Shown piece after piece: positions 1-7,905 of a stretch of 64,000 bases of DNA. Under the pieces are notes generated by a model, which had not been told where the DNA came from, searched no databases, and saw only the letters and a program-made list of their open reading frames with translations. The stretch is from UMGS1696 sp964623635. Its GTDB lineage: Bacteria > Bacillota > Clostridia > Oscillospirales > CAG-272. The stretch is from positions 27,942 to 91,941 of the forward strand of contig CAZUUA010000006.1 of NCBI GenBank assembly GCA_964623635.1, written 5' to 3'. Positions within the stretch are counted from its first letter, which is position 1. Every line of letters begins with the position of its first letter. Position numbers and translations under genes: made by a program.

Positions 1-568
1 GCTCCTGTTCTCGGAACACATAGTCTGTGCTGTCCCCGGTGAGCCGCAGATAGGTAAGTACCATGTCCACATATTGCTCCACATGGCAAAGATCGATGGC
101 AAGCTGCCGCGACAGTGGCGTATCCTCGTTCTGTTGCTGCAGCTGTGTCAAATGCAGACGCATGGAGGTGGTGGGTGTTTTGATCTGGTGGACCCAGGTG
201 GTGTAATAATCTACCAACTCGTCCCGGCGCTTTTCCGTCTGCTGCAGCCAGCTGTCATGCTCTACGCAAAACCGATGCAGCAGTTCCCGATAGTCCTCCT
301 CGATCACCGTTTGGGGTACGGGAAAATGAGCAGCCTTTTCGTCGGTGATCGTCTGGATGCGACCGAGTGCTTGGTGAATCTGTTTGGTGCGCAGAAAATC
401 TACGACCAAAAACACCATACCCAACAGCGCACACAGCAGCACCGGATACAGTACCGCCAGCATGGGCAGATGATATAGCCGGAAGCTTGCAACAAAGATA
501 CCGCTGCACACCGCAAGGAGCACCAGCGTGCGGCGATGAAACCGGAGATACTGCCAAAAAAACGTCAT
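1..568 (-). CDS. Sensor histidine kinase, BceS/GraS type (partial, C-terminus off the window)
   Basis: Only the first 189 codons are present; the ATP-binding domain lies beyond base 1. Two membrane helices (about residues 14-28 and 36-57) are joined by a loop of only a few residues, so there is almost no extracellular sensor. The phosphoacceptor box reads WVHQIKTP with His127. Both traits are typical of intramembrane-sensing kinases of the BceS/GraS/VraS group, which detect cell-envelope antibiotics through a partner ABC transporter. The start ATG lies one base past the stop of the response regulator, so the two are translationally coupled. A BceAB-like transporter just outside the window is an inference. 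Confidence 0.85.
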   Translation of the reverse strand, partial: MTFFWQYLRFHRRTLVLLAVCSGIFVASFRLYHLPMLAVLYPVLLCALLGMVFLVVDFLRTKQIHQALGRIQTITDEKAAHFPVPQTVIEEDYRELLHRFCVEHDSWLQQTEKRRDELVDYYTTWVHQIKTPTTSMRLHLTQLQQQNEDTPLSRQLAIDLCHVEQYVDMVLTYLRLTGDSTDYVFREQE

Positions 569-569
569 G

Positions 570-1244
570 TCATTCTGCCTCCACAAAGTAGCCTGCGCCA
601 AACTTGGTCCGGATGACGTCGTGCAGTCCGATGGCGTCCAGGCGTTTGCGCAGTCGGTTCACATTGACCGTCAAGGTGTTTTCGTCTACAAAGCAGTCCG
701 ATTCCCACAGAGCTTCCATGAGGGTTTCCCGACTGACCACACGTCCTTTGTTTTCCAGAAGAATGTGCAGGATGCGGTATTCGTTTTTGGTCAGCTCCAG
801 CTTTTCGCCTTGGTAACAAAGGCTCGCATCGTCCTGCAAAAGGGCACCACGGCAGGTCAGTGTGGGTGCGGCGGCAAAGTCGTAGCTGCGTCGGAGCATG
901 GCTTGAAGCTTCGCCATGAGCACACCGGCATCAAAGGGCTTGGCAATGAAATCGTCCGCACCCATGTTCATGGCCATGACCATATTCATGTTGTCTGCCG
1001 CCGAGGAGAGAAATACGATGGGCACCTTGGACACCCGGCGGATCTCCTGGCACCAGTGGTACCCATTGAAAAAGGGCAGGGAAATGTCCAGCAGTACGAG
1101 ATGCGGCGCATATTCCTGAAACTCGGACAGCACATTCCGGAAGTTTTTGGCACAGCGCACCGCCATCTCCCAGCTCTCCGCCAAAGCACGTATCCCCTCG
1201 GCAATGCCCATATCGTCTTCGACAACAAACAGTTTATATTTCAT
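570..1244 (-). CDS. OmpR/PhoB-family response regulator
   Basis: A 224-residue regulator with an N-terminal receiver domain and a C-terminal winged-helix DNA-binding domain. The acidic pocket is ED at residues 9-11, the phosphorylated Asp is D53 (LLDISLP) and the conserved Lys is K102 (AKPFD). The C-terminus contains the usual TKNEYRIL and RLRKRLDAIG segments of the OmpR class. The start at 1244 is chosen because GGAGG sits 6 bases upstream and MKYKLFVVEDD is a canonical beginning; a longer open frame upstream has no ribosome site. It is first in the operon, followed directly by its kinase, and probably controls a bacitracin-type detoxification module. Confidence 0.92.
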   Translation of the reverse strand: MKYKLFVVEDDMGIAEGIRALAESWEMAVRCAKNFRNVLSEFQEYAPHLVLLDISLPFFNGYHWCQEIRRVSKVPIVFLSSAADNMNMVMAMNMGADDFIAKPFDAGVLMAKLQAMLRRSYDFAAAPTLTCRGALLQDDASLCYQGEKLELTKNEYRILHILLENKGRVVSRETLMEALWESDCFVDENTLTVNVNRLRKRLDAIGLHDVIRTKFGAGYFVEAE

Positions 1245-1296
1245 AATTCCTCCGATTCCCGGCAGACCTGTGTTTTCTCTGTATCCTATCAGCCTT

Positions 1297-1325
1297 ATTA
1301 TAGCATTTTTCATTTTCGGACGCAA
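1297..1325 (-). promoter_or_regulatory. Sigma-A-type promoter of the two-component system
   Basis: Reading the minus strand, TTGCGT (1325-1320) is followed after 17 bases by a perfect TATAAT (1302-1297), about 50 bases upstream of the regulator start. Confidence 0.7.
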
Positions 1326-1495
1326 GAGGAATGCGAAGAAAAACCGGGCGAAATAGGCAGTGTCCGGTGGCAGCGCAGCATCACCGCAGGACAGAGCACA
1401 TGGCATTTTTCCTGTATTTTTCTGTAGATCCGCTATCGCATACAGCAGATTTTATGAACATAAGCAAGATTTATGACGACATAAGCAGAAGTTTC

Positions 1496-1524
1496 TTGAC
1501 TTATTGCGTGGAAGCGTGTATAGT
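1496..1524 (+). promoter_or_regulatory. Sigma-A-type promoter of livJ
   Basis: TTGACT (1496-1501), 17-base spacer, TATAGT (1519-1524). Transcription would start near 1531, giving a leader of about 105 bases before livJ. Confidence 0.75.
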
Positions 1525-1637
1525 ATGGATATAAGTTTTTTGGAAGCTCGTTTTGTTGCGGTTTGTCTTTGTTGTTTTTTGCGCAGTACAAGGGCTGTTT
1601 TCCGGAGACTTGAATTCTTTTACAGAAGGTGACTGTT

Positions 1638-2825
1638 ATGAAAAAATTTGTTTCTGCTGCATTGGCTGCTGTGATGAGCCTGTCCTGTGCTCTGGCCTTT
1701 ACCGGCTGCGGTTCTACGGCCAGCGCAGATAAACTGTCCATTGGCGGTATCGGTCCCACCACGGGAGATGCAGCCATTTATGGGAATGCTGTGAAATATG
1801 GTGCTGAGATTGCCATCGAGGAGATCAATGCTCTGGGTGGTCTGCAGCTGGAGCTGAACTTCCAGGACGACGCCAACGATGCTGAGAAGTCTGTGAATGC
1901 CTACAACAACCTGAAGGACTGGGGTATGCAGGTGCTGATGGGTACCGTTACCTCCACGCCCTGTGCTGTTGTGGCAGCCGAAGCCAACGTTGACCGCATT
2001 TTTGCCATCACGCCTTCCGGCTCTTCTACCGATATCATCGGTGGTTTCCCCGATGCTTCCGGCAATGTGACCGTGGCAAGACGGGACAATATGTTCCAGC
2101 TTTGCTTCACCGACCCCAACCAGGGTCTGGCCTCCGCACAGTACATCAGCGAACAGAAGCTGGGTCAAAAGATCGCTGTGATCTACAATAGCTCCGACGT
2201 GTACTCCACCGGTATCTACAATACCTTTATGACCAAGGCGGACGAAATGGGTCTGAATGTGGTCAGCGTGACCAGCTTCACCAACGATACCGCCAACGAC
2301 TTCAACGTACAGCTCACCGAAGCCAAGAACGCCGGCGCAGACCTGGTCTTCCTGCCCATCTACTATACGCCTGCCTCTTTGATCCTGTCTCAGGCAGACG
2401 CCATGGGTTACGCTCCCGCATTCTTTGGCGTGGACGGTATGGACGGTATCCTGACCGTGGATGGCTTTGATACCAGCCTGGCAGAAGGCGTGATGCTGCT
2501 GACTCCCTTCGTGGCCGATGCAGAGGACGCACGTACCCAGAGCTTTGTTGCCAAGTACAAGGAAAAGCACGGCGAGGTTCCGAACCAGTTTGCCGCAGAT
2601 GCCTATGACGCCATCTACACCATTTACGAAGCAGCTACCACGGCCGGTGTGACCACCGATATGGATGCTGCCACCATTTGCGATAAGCTCATCGCCACCA
2701 TCACCGATCCTTCCTTTACGGTAGACGGCCTGACCGGTTCCGGTATGACCTGGTCCACCACCGGTGAAGTTTCCAAGGCACCGAAGGGTATGATCATCCA
2801 GGATGGCGTATACGTGGGTATGTAA
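1638..2825 (+). CDS. livJ: Branched-chain amino acid ABC transporter, substrate-binding lipoprotein
   Basis: A 395-residue periplasmic-binding-fold lipoprotein. The signal peptide has a Lys-Lys start, a hydrophobic core and a lipobox ending FTGC at about residues 22-25, followed by a flexible GSTAS linker, so it is lipid-anchored outside the membrane. The mature start (LSIGGIGPTTGDAA) and the AAEANVDRIFAITPSGSS segment match LivJ/type-I leucine-isoleucine-valine binding proteins. The ATG at 1638 follows AGAAGGTGA; a GTG nine bases earlier is in frame but overlaps that site. It is first of the livJHMGF set and delivers the ligand to LivHM. Confidence 0.93.
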   Translation: MKKFVSAALAAVMSLSCALAFTGCGSTASADKLSIGGIGPTTGDAAIYGNAVKYGAEIAIEEINALGGLQLELNFQDDANDAEKSVNAYNNLKDWGMQVLMGTVTSTPCAVVAAEANVDRIFAITPSGSSTDIIGGFPDASGNVTVARRDNMFQLCFTDPNQGLASAQYISEQKLGQKIAVIYNSSDVYSTGIYNTFMTKADEMGLNVVSVTSFTNDTANDFNVQLTEAKNAGADLVFLPIYYTPASLILSQADAMGYAPAFFGVDGMDGILTVDGFDTSLAEGVMLLTPFVADAEDARTQSFVAKYKEKHGEVPNQFAADAYDAIYTIYEAATTAGVTTDMDAATICDKLIATITDPSFTVDGLTGSGMTWSTTGEVSKAPKGMIIQDGVYVGM

Positions 2826-2857
2826 GATACCACTTCTTGCCACACAAAAAATTGCTG

Positions 2858-2887
2858 TTGGGTGCGAGCTACACGGTTCGTACCCAA
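2858..2887 (+). terminator. Hairpin between livJ and livH (partial terminator or mRNA stabiliser)
   Basis: A 10-bp stem with one G-U pair (TTGGGTGCGA with TCGTACCCAA) and a 10-base loop, without a strong T-run. Such hairpins after binding-protein genes commonly keep the binding protein more abundant than its permeases; that role here is inferred. Confidence 0.5.
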
Positions 2888-2961
2888 CTTTTGGTGAAAA
2901 ACGGTTTCCGGTATTTTAGCCAATATTCCCAAAAAGACCAGAACAGGAGGGTTACGATTCC

Positions 2962-3843
2962 GTGACATTTCTCAATTATCTCGTAAACGGTATCAGCCTG
3001 GGCAGTGTATATGCCATCATTGCACTGGGCTACACCATGGTCTACGGCATTGCCAAGATGCTGAACTTCGCCCATGGAGACGTGATCATGGTGGGTGCAT
3101 ACATTTCCTTTATTGTCACCAACAAGCTTGGACTGCCGGCATGGCTCTCTGTTGTATGTGCGGTCGTCGTCTGTACCGTTCTTGGTATCGTGATCGAACG
3201 GCTGGCGTACAAGCCACTGCGCTCTGCACCATCTCTGGCGGTATTGATCACAGCCATCGGTGTCAGCTATTTTCTCCAGAACAGTGCGCTGCTGATCTGG
3301 GGCAGTGCGCCGAAATCCTTCAAATCCATTGTGTCCTTTGACTCCATCAAGCTCTTCGACGGACAGCTTGTCATTACCGCAGAAGCCATCGTGACCATCG
3401 TGGCCTGCATCATCATCATGGTGGCGCTGACTTTGTTCACCAGCCGTACCAAAATGGGGAAAGCCATGCGTGCCGTTTCCGAGGATAAGGGTGCCGCACA
3501 GCTCATGGGTATCAACGTGAACACTACTATCTCCACCACCTTTGCCATCGGTTCCGCACTGGCTGCCATTGCCGGTGTGCTGCTGTGCTCCTCCTACACT
3601 ACGCTGCTGCCTACCACCGGTTCCATGCCCGGTATCAAGGCCTTCACCGCAGCCGTGTTTGGTGGGATCGGTTCCATTCCCGGTGCCATGATCGGCGGTC
3701 TGCTGCTGGGCATCATCGAGATCTTCTCCAGTGCCTATATCTCTACCCAGCTTGCCAACGCCATTGTCTTTGCCGTGCTGATCGTGGTGCTGCTGGTGAA
3801 GCCGACAGGTCTGCTGGGCAAAAAGATCAACGAGAAAGTATAA
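2962..3843 (+). CDS. livH: Branched-chain amino acid ABC transporter permease LivH
   Basis: A 293-residue inner-membrane permease with about eight hydrophobic segments. The opening VNGISLGSVYAIIALGYTM and the LNFAHGD motif near residues 34-40 are diagnostic of LivH. The C-terminal cytoplasmic motif TKMGKAMRAVSEDKGAAQLMGIN is the EAA-like loop that contacts the ATPases. The start is GTG at 2962, with AGGAGG about 12 bases upstream. It forms the channel together with LivM, whose gene follows 17 bases downstream. Confidence 0.95.
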   Translation: MTFLNYLVNGISLGSVYAIIALGYTMVYGIAKMLNFAHGDVIMVGAYISFIVTNKLGLPAWLSVVCAVVVCTVLGIVIERLAYKPLRSAPSLAVLITAIGVSYFLQNSALLIWGSAPKSFKSIVSFDSIKLFDGQLVITAEAIVTIVACIIIMVALTLFTSRTKMGKAMRAVSEDKGAAQLMGINVNTTISTTFAIGSALAAIAGVLLCSSYTTLLPTTGSMPGIKAFTAAVFGGIGSIPGAMIGGLLLGIIEIFSSAYISTQLANAIVFAVLIVVLLVKPTGLLGKKINEKV

Positions 3844-3860
3844 GAAAGGAGAAGGAACCC

Positions 3861-4970
3861 ATGGAAAAAAACAAAAGCAAGCGGCTCTCTCTGCATCCCC
3901 AGACCAAAAGCGATTTCCTCACCTATGGCATCGTCATAGTGGCCTTTGTCGTGATCCAGACCCTGGGCGCGCTGGGACTGCTGAAAAGCTCCTTCTCCGG
4001 TCTGCTGGTGCCCATCTGTGCCTACGTGGTCATGGCGGTATCCTTGAACCTGACCGTTGGTATCCTTGGTGAGCTGAGCCTGGGGCACGCCGGATTCATG
4101 AGCATCGGTGCTTTCTCCGGTGTGGTGGCAGCAGCGACCATGGAATCGACCGTCACCAATCCCATCGTGCGTCTGGTGCTGTCCATGCTCATCGGCGGCA
4201 TCATCGCCGGGATCGCAGGCTTTATCATCGGTATCCCCGTATTGCGGCTTCAGGGTGACTATCTGGCTATCGTGACGCTGGCCTTCGGGGAGATCATCAA
4301 AAACATCATAAACTGCATTTACGTAGGCCTGGACGACTGTGGTCTGCACTTTGCCATGTCCGGCCTGGGAGACGTACAGGGCGCTGAGGCACTCAATCTG
4401 AACGGCGGTAAGGTCATCATCAATGGTCCCGTTGGCGCCGTGGGTGTGCAGAAGCTGTCCACCTTTGCGGTAGGCTTCGTGCTGGTGATGCTGACCCTGA
4501 TCGTGGTACAGAACATCAAGCGCAGCCGGACCGGTCGTGCCATCATGGCCGTGCGGGACAACCGGATCGCCGCTGAATCCGTAGGCATCAGCATCACCAA
4601 ATACAAAATGACCGCCTTTATCATTTCTGCCGTGCTGGCCGGTATGGCCGGTGTGCTGTTCGCCATGAACTACACCTCCCTCATTGCCGGGAAGTTCAAT
4701 ATCGACACGTCCATTTTGGTGCTGGTATTTGTGGTGCTGGGCGGTATGGGTAACATTCGTGGTACCATTATCGCCACCATCATTCTGTATGTGCTGCCGG
4801 AGGCGCTGCGTCCCATCCAGGATTACCGGATGCTGGTGTATGCCGTGGTCATGATCGCCGTCATGCTCTTCACCAACAGCGAAGGCGCCAAGCAGTTCCG
4901 GGAAAGACTGGCTGCCAAATGGTCTGAGAAGCGCAAGAAAGCAACGGAAAAAGGAGGAGACGCCGCATGA
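3861..4970 (+). CDS. livM: Branched-chain amino acid ABC transporter permease LivM
   Basis: A 369-residue partner permease with about ten hydrophobic segments, including the LGHAGFMSIGAFSG motif and the EAA-type loop SRTGRAIMAVRDNRIAAESVGI. The ATG at 3861 is preceded by AAGGAGAAGG; the open frame extends further upstream across livH but has no ribosome site. The C-terminus is short, basic and cytoplasmic. The stop overlaps the livG start by four bases (ATGA), indicating translational coupling within the liv operon. Confidence 0.95.
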   Translation: MEKNKSKRLSLHPQTKSDFLTYGIVIVAFVVIQTLGALGLLKSSFSGLLVPICAYVVMAVSLNLTVGILGELSLGHAGFMSIGAFSGVVAAATMESTVTNPIVRLVLSMLIGGIIAGIAGFIIGIPVLRLQGDYLAIVTLAFGEIIKNIINCIYVGLDDCGLHFAMSGLGDVQGAEALNLNGGKVIINGPVGAVGVQKLSTFAVGFVLVMLTLIVVQNIKRSRTGRAIMAVRDNRIAAESVGISITKYKMTAFIISAVLAGMAGVLFAMNYTSLIAGKFNIDTSILVLVFVVLGGMGNIRGTIIATIILYVLPEALRPIQDYRMLVYAVVMIAVMLFTNSEGAKQFRERLAAKWSEKRKKATEKGGDAA

Positions 4971-5800
4971 GTGAACTGGTAACACTGCCGCCAAAGGGAC
5001 GACTGCCCCAACGAGATCTGGGCAAGATCCCGGTATTGGAAGCCCACCATCTGGGGATCGACTTCGGTGGTCTGACCGCTGTAGACGAATTTGAGCTGCT
5101 GATCGGCAAGACCGAGATCGATGGACTCATCGGTCCCAACGGTGCCGGGAAGACCACCGTCTTCAACCTACTGACCAAGGTATATCAGCCGACCCGTGGC
5201 ACGATCCTATTAAATGGCAAGGACACCGCCGGTATGGACACCACCATGATCAACCGAGCCGGTATTGCCAGAACCTTCCAGAATATCCGTCTATTCGGCA
5301 ACCAGACTGTAGAAGACAACGTGAAGATCGGGCTCCATAACCATATGAAGACGGGACTGTTCTCCGACATCTTCCGTCTGCCCAGCTTCTGGAAGGAAGA
5401 AAAGAAAGCCCACGAGACGGCCATGGAGCTGTTGTCCATTTTTGATATGCAGCATCTGGCTGACCATGAAGCCGGCTCTCTCCCCTATGGTGCCCAGCGA
5501 AGATTGGAGATCGTCCGTGCTTTGGCCACTTCCCCCAGTCTGCTTTTGCTGGACGAACCGGCTGCCGGTATGAACCCTTCGGAAACCGCTGAGCTGATGG
5601 AGAACATCCGCAAGATCAGGGACACCTTCCAGATCGCCATCCTACTGATCGAGCACGACATGAATCTGGTCATGAACATTTGCGAAGGCATCGTGGTGCT
5701 GAACTACGGTCGCATCATCGCCAAGGGTACACCGGCAGAGATCCAGTCCAATCCGACCGTTATCGAAGCCTATCTGGGTCAAAAGAAGGAGGGCGAATGA
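4967..5800 (+). CDS. livG: Branched-chain amino acid ABC transporter ATP-binding protein LivG
   Basis: A 277-residue ATPase. Walker A is GPNGAGKTT at about residues 56-64, the signature is the LivG-type LPYGAQRRLEI, and Walker B is LLLLDEPAAGMNP. The family trademark QNIRLF/NVKIGLH region is present. It has an unusually long N-terminal extension (about 25 residues before the first beta strand) compared with E. coli LivG. It pairs with LivF to power LivHM. Its start overlaps livM by four bases. Confidence 0.95.
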   Translation: MSELVTLPPKGRLPQRDLGKIPVLEAHHLGIDFGGLTAVDEFELLIGKTEIDGLIGPNGAGKTTVFNLLTKVYQPTRGTILLNGKDTAGMDTTMINRAGIARTFQNIRLFGNQTVEDNVKIGLHNHMKTGLFSDIFRLPSFWKEEKKAHETAMELLSIFDMQHLADHEAGSLPYGAQRRLEIVRALATSPSLLLLDEPAAGMNPSETAELMENIRKIRDTFQIAILLIEHDMNLVMNICEGIVVLNYGRIIAKGTPAEIQSNPTVIEAYLGQKKEGE

Positions 5801-6510
5801 TGGGAACCATTCTGCAAGTGGACAATATCAACGTATACTACGGTGCCATCCACGCCATTCACAACGTATCCTTTCACGTAAACGAAGGGGAAGTGGTGAC
5901 GCTGATCGGTGCCAATGGTGCCGGGAAAAGCACGATCCTGAAGACCATCTCCGGTCTGCTCCGTTCGAAGACTGGCGACGTGCAGTTCTGCGGCGCAAGC
6001 ATCGCACAGGTGGCACCCCACAAGATCGTGGAAGCAGGATTGGCCCATGTGCCGGAAGGACGCCGGATCTTCCAGCAAATGACCGTGGAAGAAAACCTGG
6101 AAATGGGTGCCTATACCCAGCCGGTCGCCGGGATCCCCAAAGACCTGGAAATGGTGTTCGAGCAGTTCCCACGGCTGAAGGAGCGTCGCCGTCAGATCGC
6201 CGGTACCCTGTCCGGTGGGGAACAGCAGATGCTTGCCATGGGTCGTGCACTCATGAGTCACCCGAAGCTGCTGCTGCTGGACGAGCCGTCCATGGGTCTG
6301 GCTCCCATCCTGATCGAGCAGATCTTCGAGATCGTCCGTACCCTGCACAAGGCTGGCACCACCATTCTGCTGGTGGAACAAAACGCACAAATGGCGCTGT
6401 CCGTGGCAGACCGTGCGTACGTATTGGAGACCGGCGAGATCGGCCTGTCCGGTACGGGAGATGAGCTGATCCACTCCGATGCCATCCGCAAGGCGTATTT
6501 GGGTGGCTGA
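5800..6510 (+). CDS. livF: Branched-chain amino acid ABC transporter ATP-binding protein LivF
   Basis: A 236-residue ATPase: Walker A GANGAGKST (37-45), signature LSGGEQQML, Walker B LLLLDEPSMGL, and the LivF hallmark VPEGRRIF. Two adjacent ATGs exist at 5797 and 5800; GGAGG at 5788-5792 is spaced four and seven bases from them, so 5800 is preferred. It overlaps the livG stop by one base and is the last liv gene, followed by a hairpin terminator. Confidence 0.95.
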   Translation: MGTILQVDNINVYYGAIHAIHNVSFHVNEGEVVTLIGANGAGKSTILKTISGLLRSKTGDVQFCGASIAQVAPHKIVEAGLAHVPEGRRIFQQMTVEENLEMGAYTQPVAGIPKDLEMVFEQFPRLKERRRQIAGTLSGGEQQMLAMGRALMSHPKLLLLDEPSMGLAPILIEQIFEIVRTLHKAGTTILLVEQNAQMALSVADRAYVLETGEIGLSGTGDELIHSDAIRKAYLGG

Positions 6511-6531
6511 GGACAAAAGCATACACATAGT

Positions 6532-6571
6532 AAAACGGTGTTGGTCTTTGGCGACCGGCACCGTTTTGTCA
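6532..6571 (+). terminator. Terminator after livF
   Basis: Perfect 9-bp outer stem AAAACGGTG/CACCGTTTT with an inner GGTC/GACC pairing, ending in a short T-tract. It lies just ahead of the fucosidase ribosome site, so partial read-through could drive that gene; I find no clear promoter for it. Confidence 0.7.
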
Positions 6572-6588
6572 AACGTAAGGAGAGCACT

Positions 6589-7791
6589 ATGATCACGATG
6601 CCCAAACGATTTGGTATGTTCATCCATTGGGGACCCTACGCCATCACCGGCTGGCAGGAGCAGGTACGGATGCGCTGTGGGATACAGAGACAAGCCTACC
6701 GGGATATGGCAATGGCATTTGCACCAAGGCAGTACGATCCCGAAGCCTGGGTGCGTCTGGCAAAGGAAGCCGGCATGGAATACATATGCTTCACCACCAA
6801 GCACCACGACGGCTTTTGTATGTGGGACACCGCCGAGACCGATTTCAAGAGCACGACCACCTGTGGCAGAGACATTCTGGCAGAGCTGGCAGAGGCCTGT
6901 CGGGAATACGATATGGCACTGTCCCTGTACTACTCCATTCCCGACTGGAACCATCCTTGCGGCTACAACGCTGTCTCGTCTCACCAGTGTCCGCCGGAGG
7001 AAGGCGATACCCCGGATATGGATGCGTACAAGGCCTACGTCCGTGCCCAAGTACGGGAGCTGCTGACCGGCTACGGCAAGATCTACACCTGGTTCTGGGA
7101 CATTCCACCACAGCTCAGCGACCCGTCCATGAACGAATGGGTACGCTCCTTACAACCGGGTATCCTCATCAACGACCGTGGCTGGTGGGACGAGCATGGG
7201 CAGCCTTGCGGCGATTTCTCCACACCGGAGCGAACGGTGCCCGACGGAGAAGCCTTCACCCGGTACACCGAAGCCTGCCAATCTGTGGGGCAACAAAGCT
7301 GGGGTTATCGGGAAAAGGAGGACTACTTTGCCCCGGCTTTCCTGGCACGCAGCATGGACAAAATTTTGCTCATGGGTGGCAGCTATCTGCTCAACGTGGG
7401 GCCGGACAAGGATGGTGTGATCCCACCGAAAGCGGCAGAGATCGTGCGAAGGGTCGGACAGTGGTATCGGTCGGTGCAGGAAGCCTTCACGCCGGTTGCA
7501 GTGCCTTGTGCCGCCTGGACAAGTGCCAACGTGTGGGCATCCCGTGCGGACGACACCCTGTATCTCCACACCCGTGCCCCTCTGACCGGCACCGGCCTAT
7601 CCCTGGCACCACACACGGAGCTGCCCCGGTCGGTGACGGTATTGAACAACGGAGAGCCGGTTGCCTACAGTGTAGAGAACGTGCCGGAGGATTTTACCGG
7701 TGCCTTTGGCATCCTGCGTGCCCCGGTACTACGACTCCATGGACTGCCCACAGACACCGATATGCCCCTTGTGATACGGATCAAGTTGTAA
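6589..7791 (+). CDS. Alpha-L-fucosidase, GH29 family, predicted cytoplasmic
   Basis: A 400-residue TIM-barrel hydrolase removing alpha-L-fucose from glycans. Family motifs in order are RFGMFIHWGPYA (7-18), FTTKHHDGFCMWD (68-80), YYSIPDWN (114-121), WFWD with the likely nucleophile Asp171, and SYLLNVGPDKDG. There is no signal peptide, so it should act on imported oligosaccharides. The ATG at 6589 follows TAAGGAGAG. It is shorter than two-domain GH29 enzymes but keeps a small C-terminal beta domain. A hairpin terminator follows immediately. No fucose pathway genes adjoin it. Confidence 0.9.
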   Translation: MITMPKRFGMFIHWGPYAITGWQEQVRMRCGIQRQAYRDMAMAFAPRQYDPEAWVRLAKEAGMEYICFTTKHHDGFCMWDTAETDFKSTTTCGRDILAELAEACREYDMALSLYYSIPDWNHPCGYNAVSSHQCPPEEGDTPDMDAYKAYVRAQVRELLTGYGKIYTWFWDIPPQLSDPSMNEWVRSLQPGILINDRGWWDEHGQPCGDFSTPERTVPDGEAFTRYTEACQSVGQQSWGYREKEDYFAPAFLARSMDKILLMGGSYLLNVGPDKDGVIPPKAAEIVRRVGQWYRSVQEAFTPVAVPCAAWTSANVWASRADDTLYLHTRAPLTGTGLSLAPHTELPRSVTVLNNGEPVAYSVENVPEDFTGAFGILRAPVLRLHGLPTDTDMPLVIRIKL

Positions 7792-7798
7792 AAACGAA

Positions 7799-7845
7799 TG
7801 CGCCGGAGATACCTTCCCAACGGTATTTCCTGCGCACATTTTTGT
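7799..7845 (+). terminator. Terminator after the GH29 gene
   Basis: Imperfect 14-bp stem (GCGCCGGAGATACC against GGTATTTCCTGCGC) followed by a T5 run. Confidence 0.75.
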
Positions 7846-7855
7846 TTCACAAAGC

Positions 7856-7898
7856 AAAACAGAGGCAAACTGTCCGTGACAGCATACCTCTGTTTTTT
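7856..7898. terminator. Second, bidirectional terminator between convergent genes
   Basis: AAAACAGAGG/CCTCTGTTTT stem flanked by A-run and T-run, so it can end both the plus-strand fucosidase transcript and the minus-strand DUF1846 gene. Confidence 0.8.
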
Positions 7899-7905
7899 AT
7901 ACATA

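Larger units (their letters stand above)
1245..1637. other. Divergent intergenic region between the two-component system and livJ
   Basis: This 393-base stretch carries no convincing gene. It contains a promoter on each strand (1297-1325 minus, 1496-1524 plus). Between them is unremarkable sequence with T-rich patches; I see no clear operator, riboswitch or hairpin. Confidence 0.7.

Noticed and set aside
1245..1406. 54-residue N-terminal extension of the response regulator
   Set aside because: It would cover the promoter at 1297-1325, has no ribosome site, and the internal Met at 1244 gives a canonical receiver-domain start.
5779..7050. 423-codon minus-strand frame across livF and the fucosidase
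   Set aside because: Antisense to two well-supported genes and spans a terminator hairpin.
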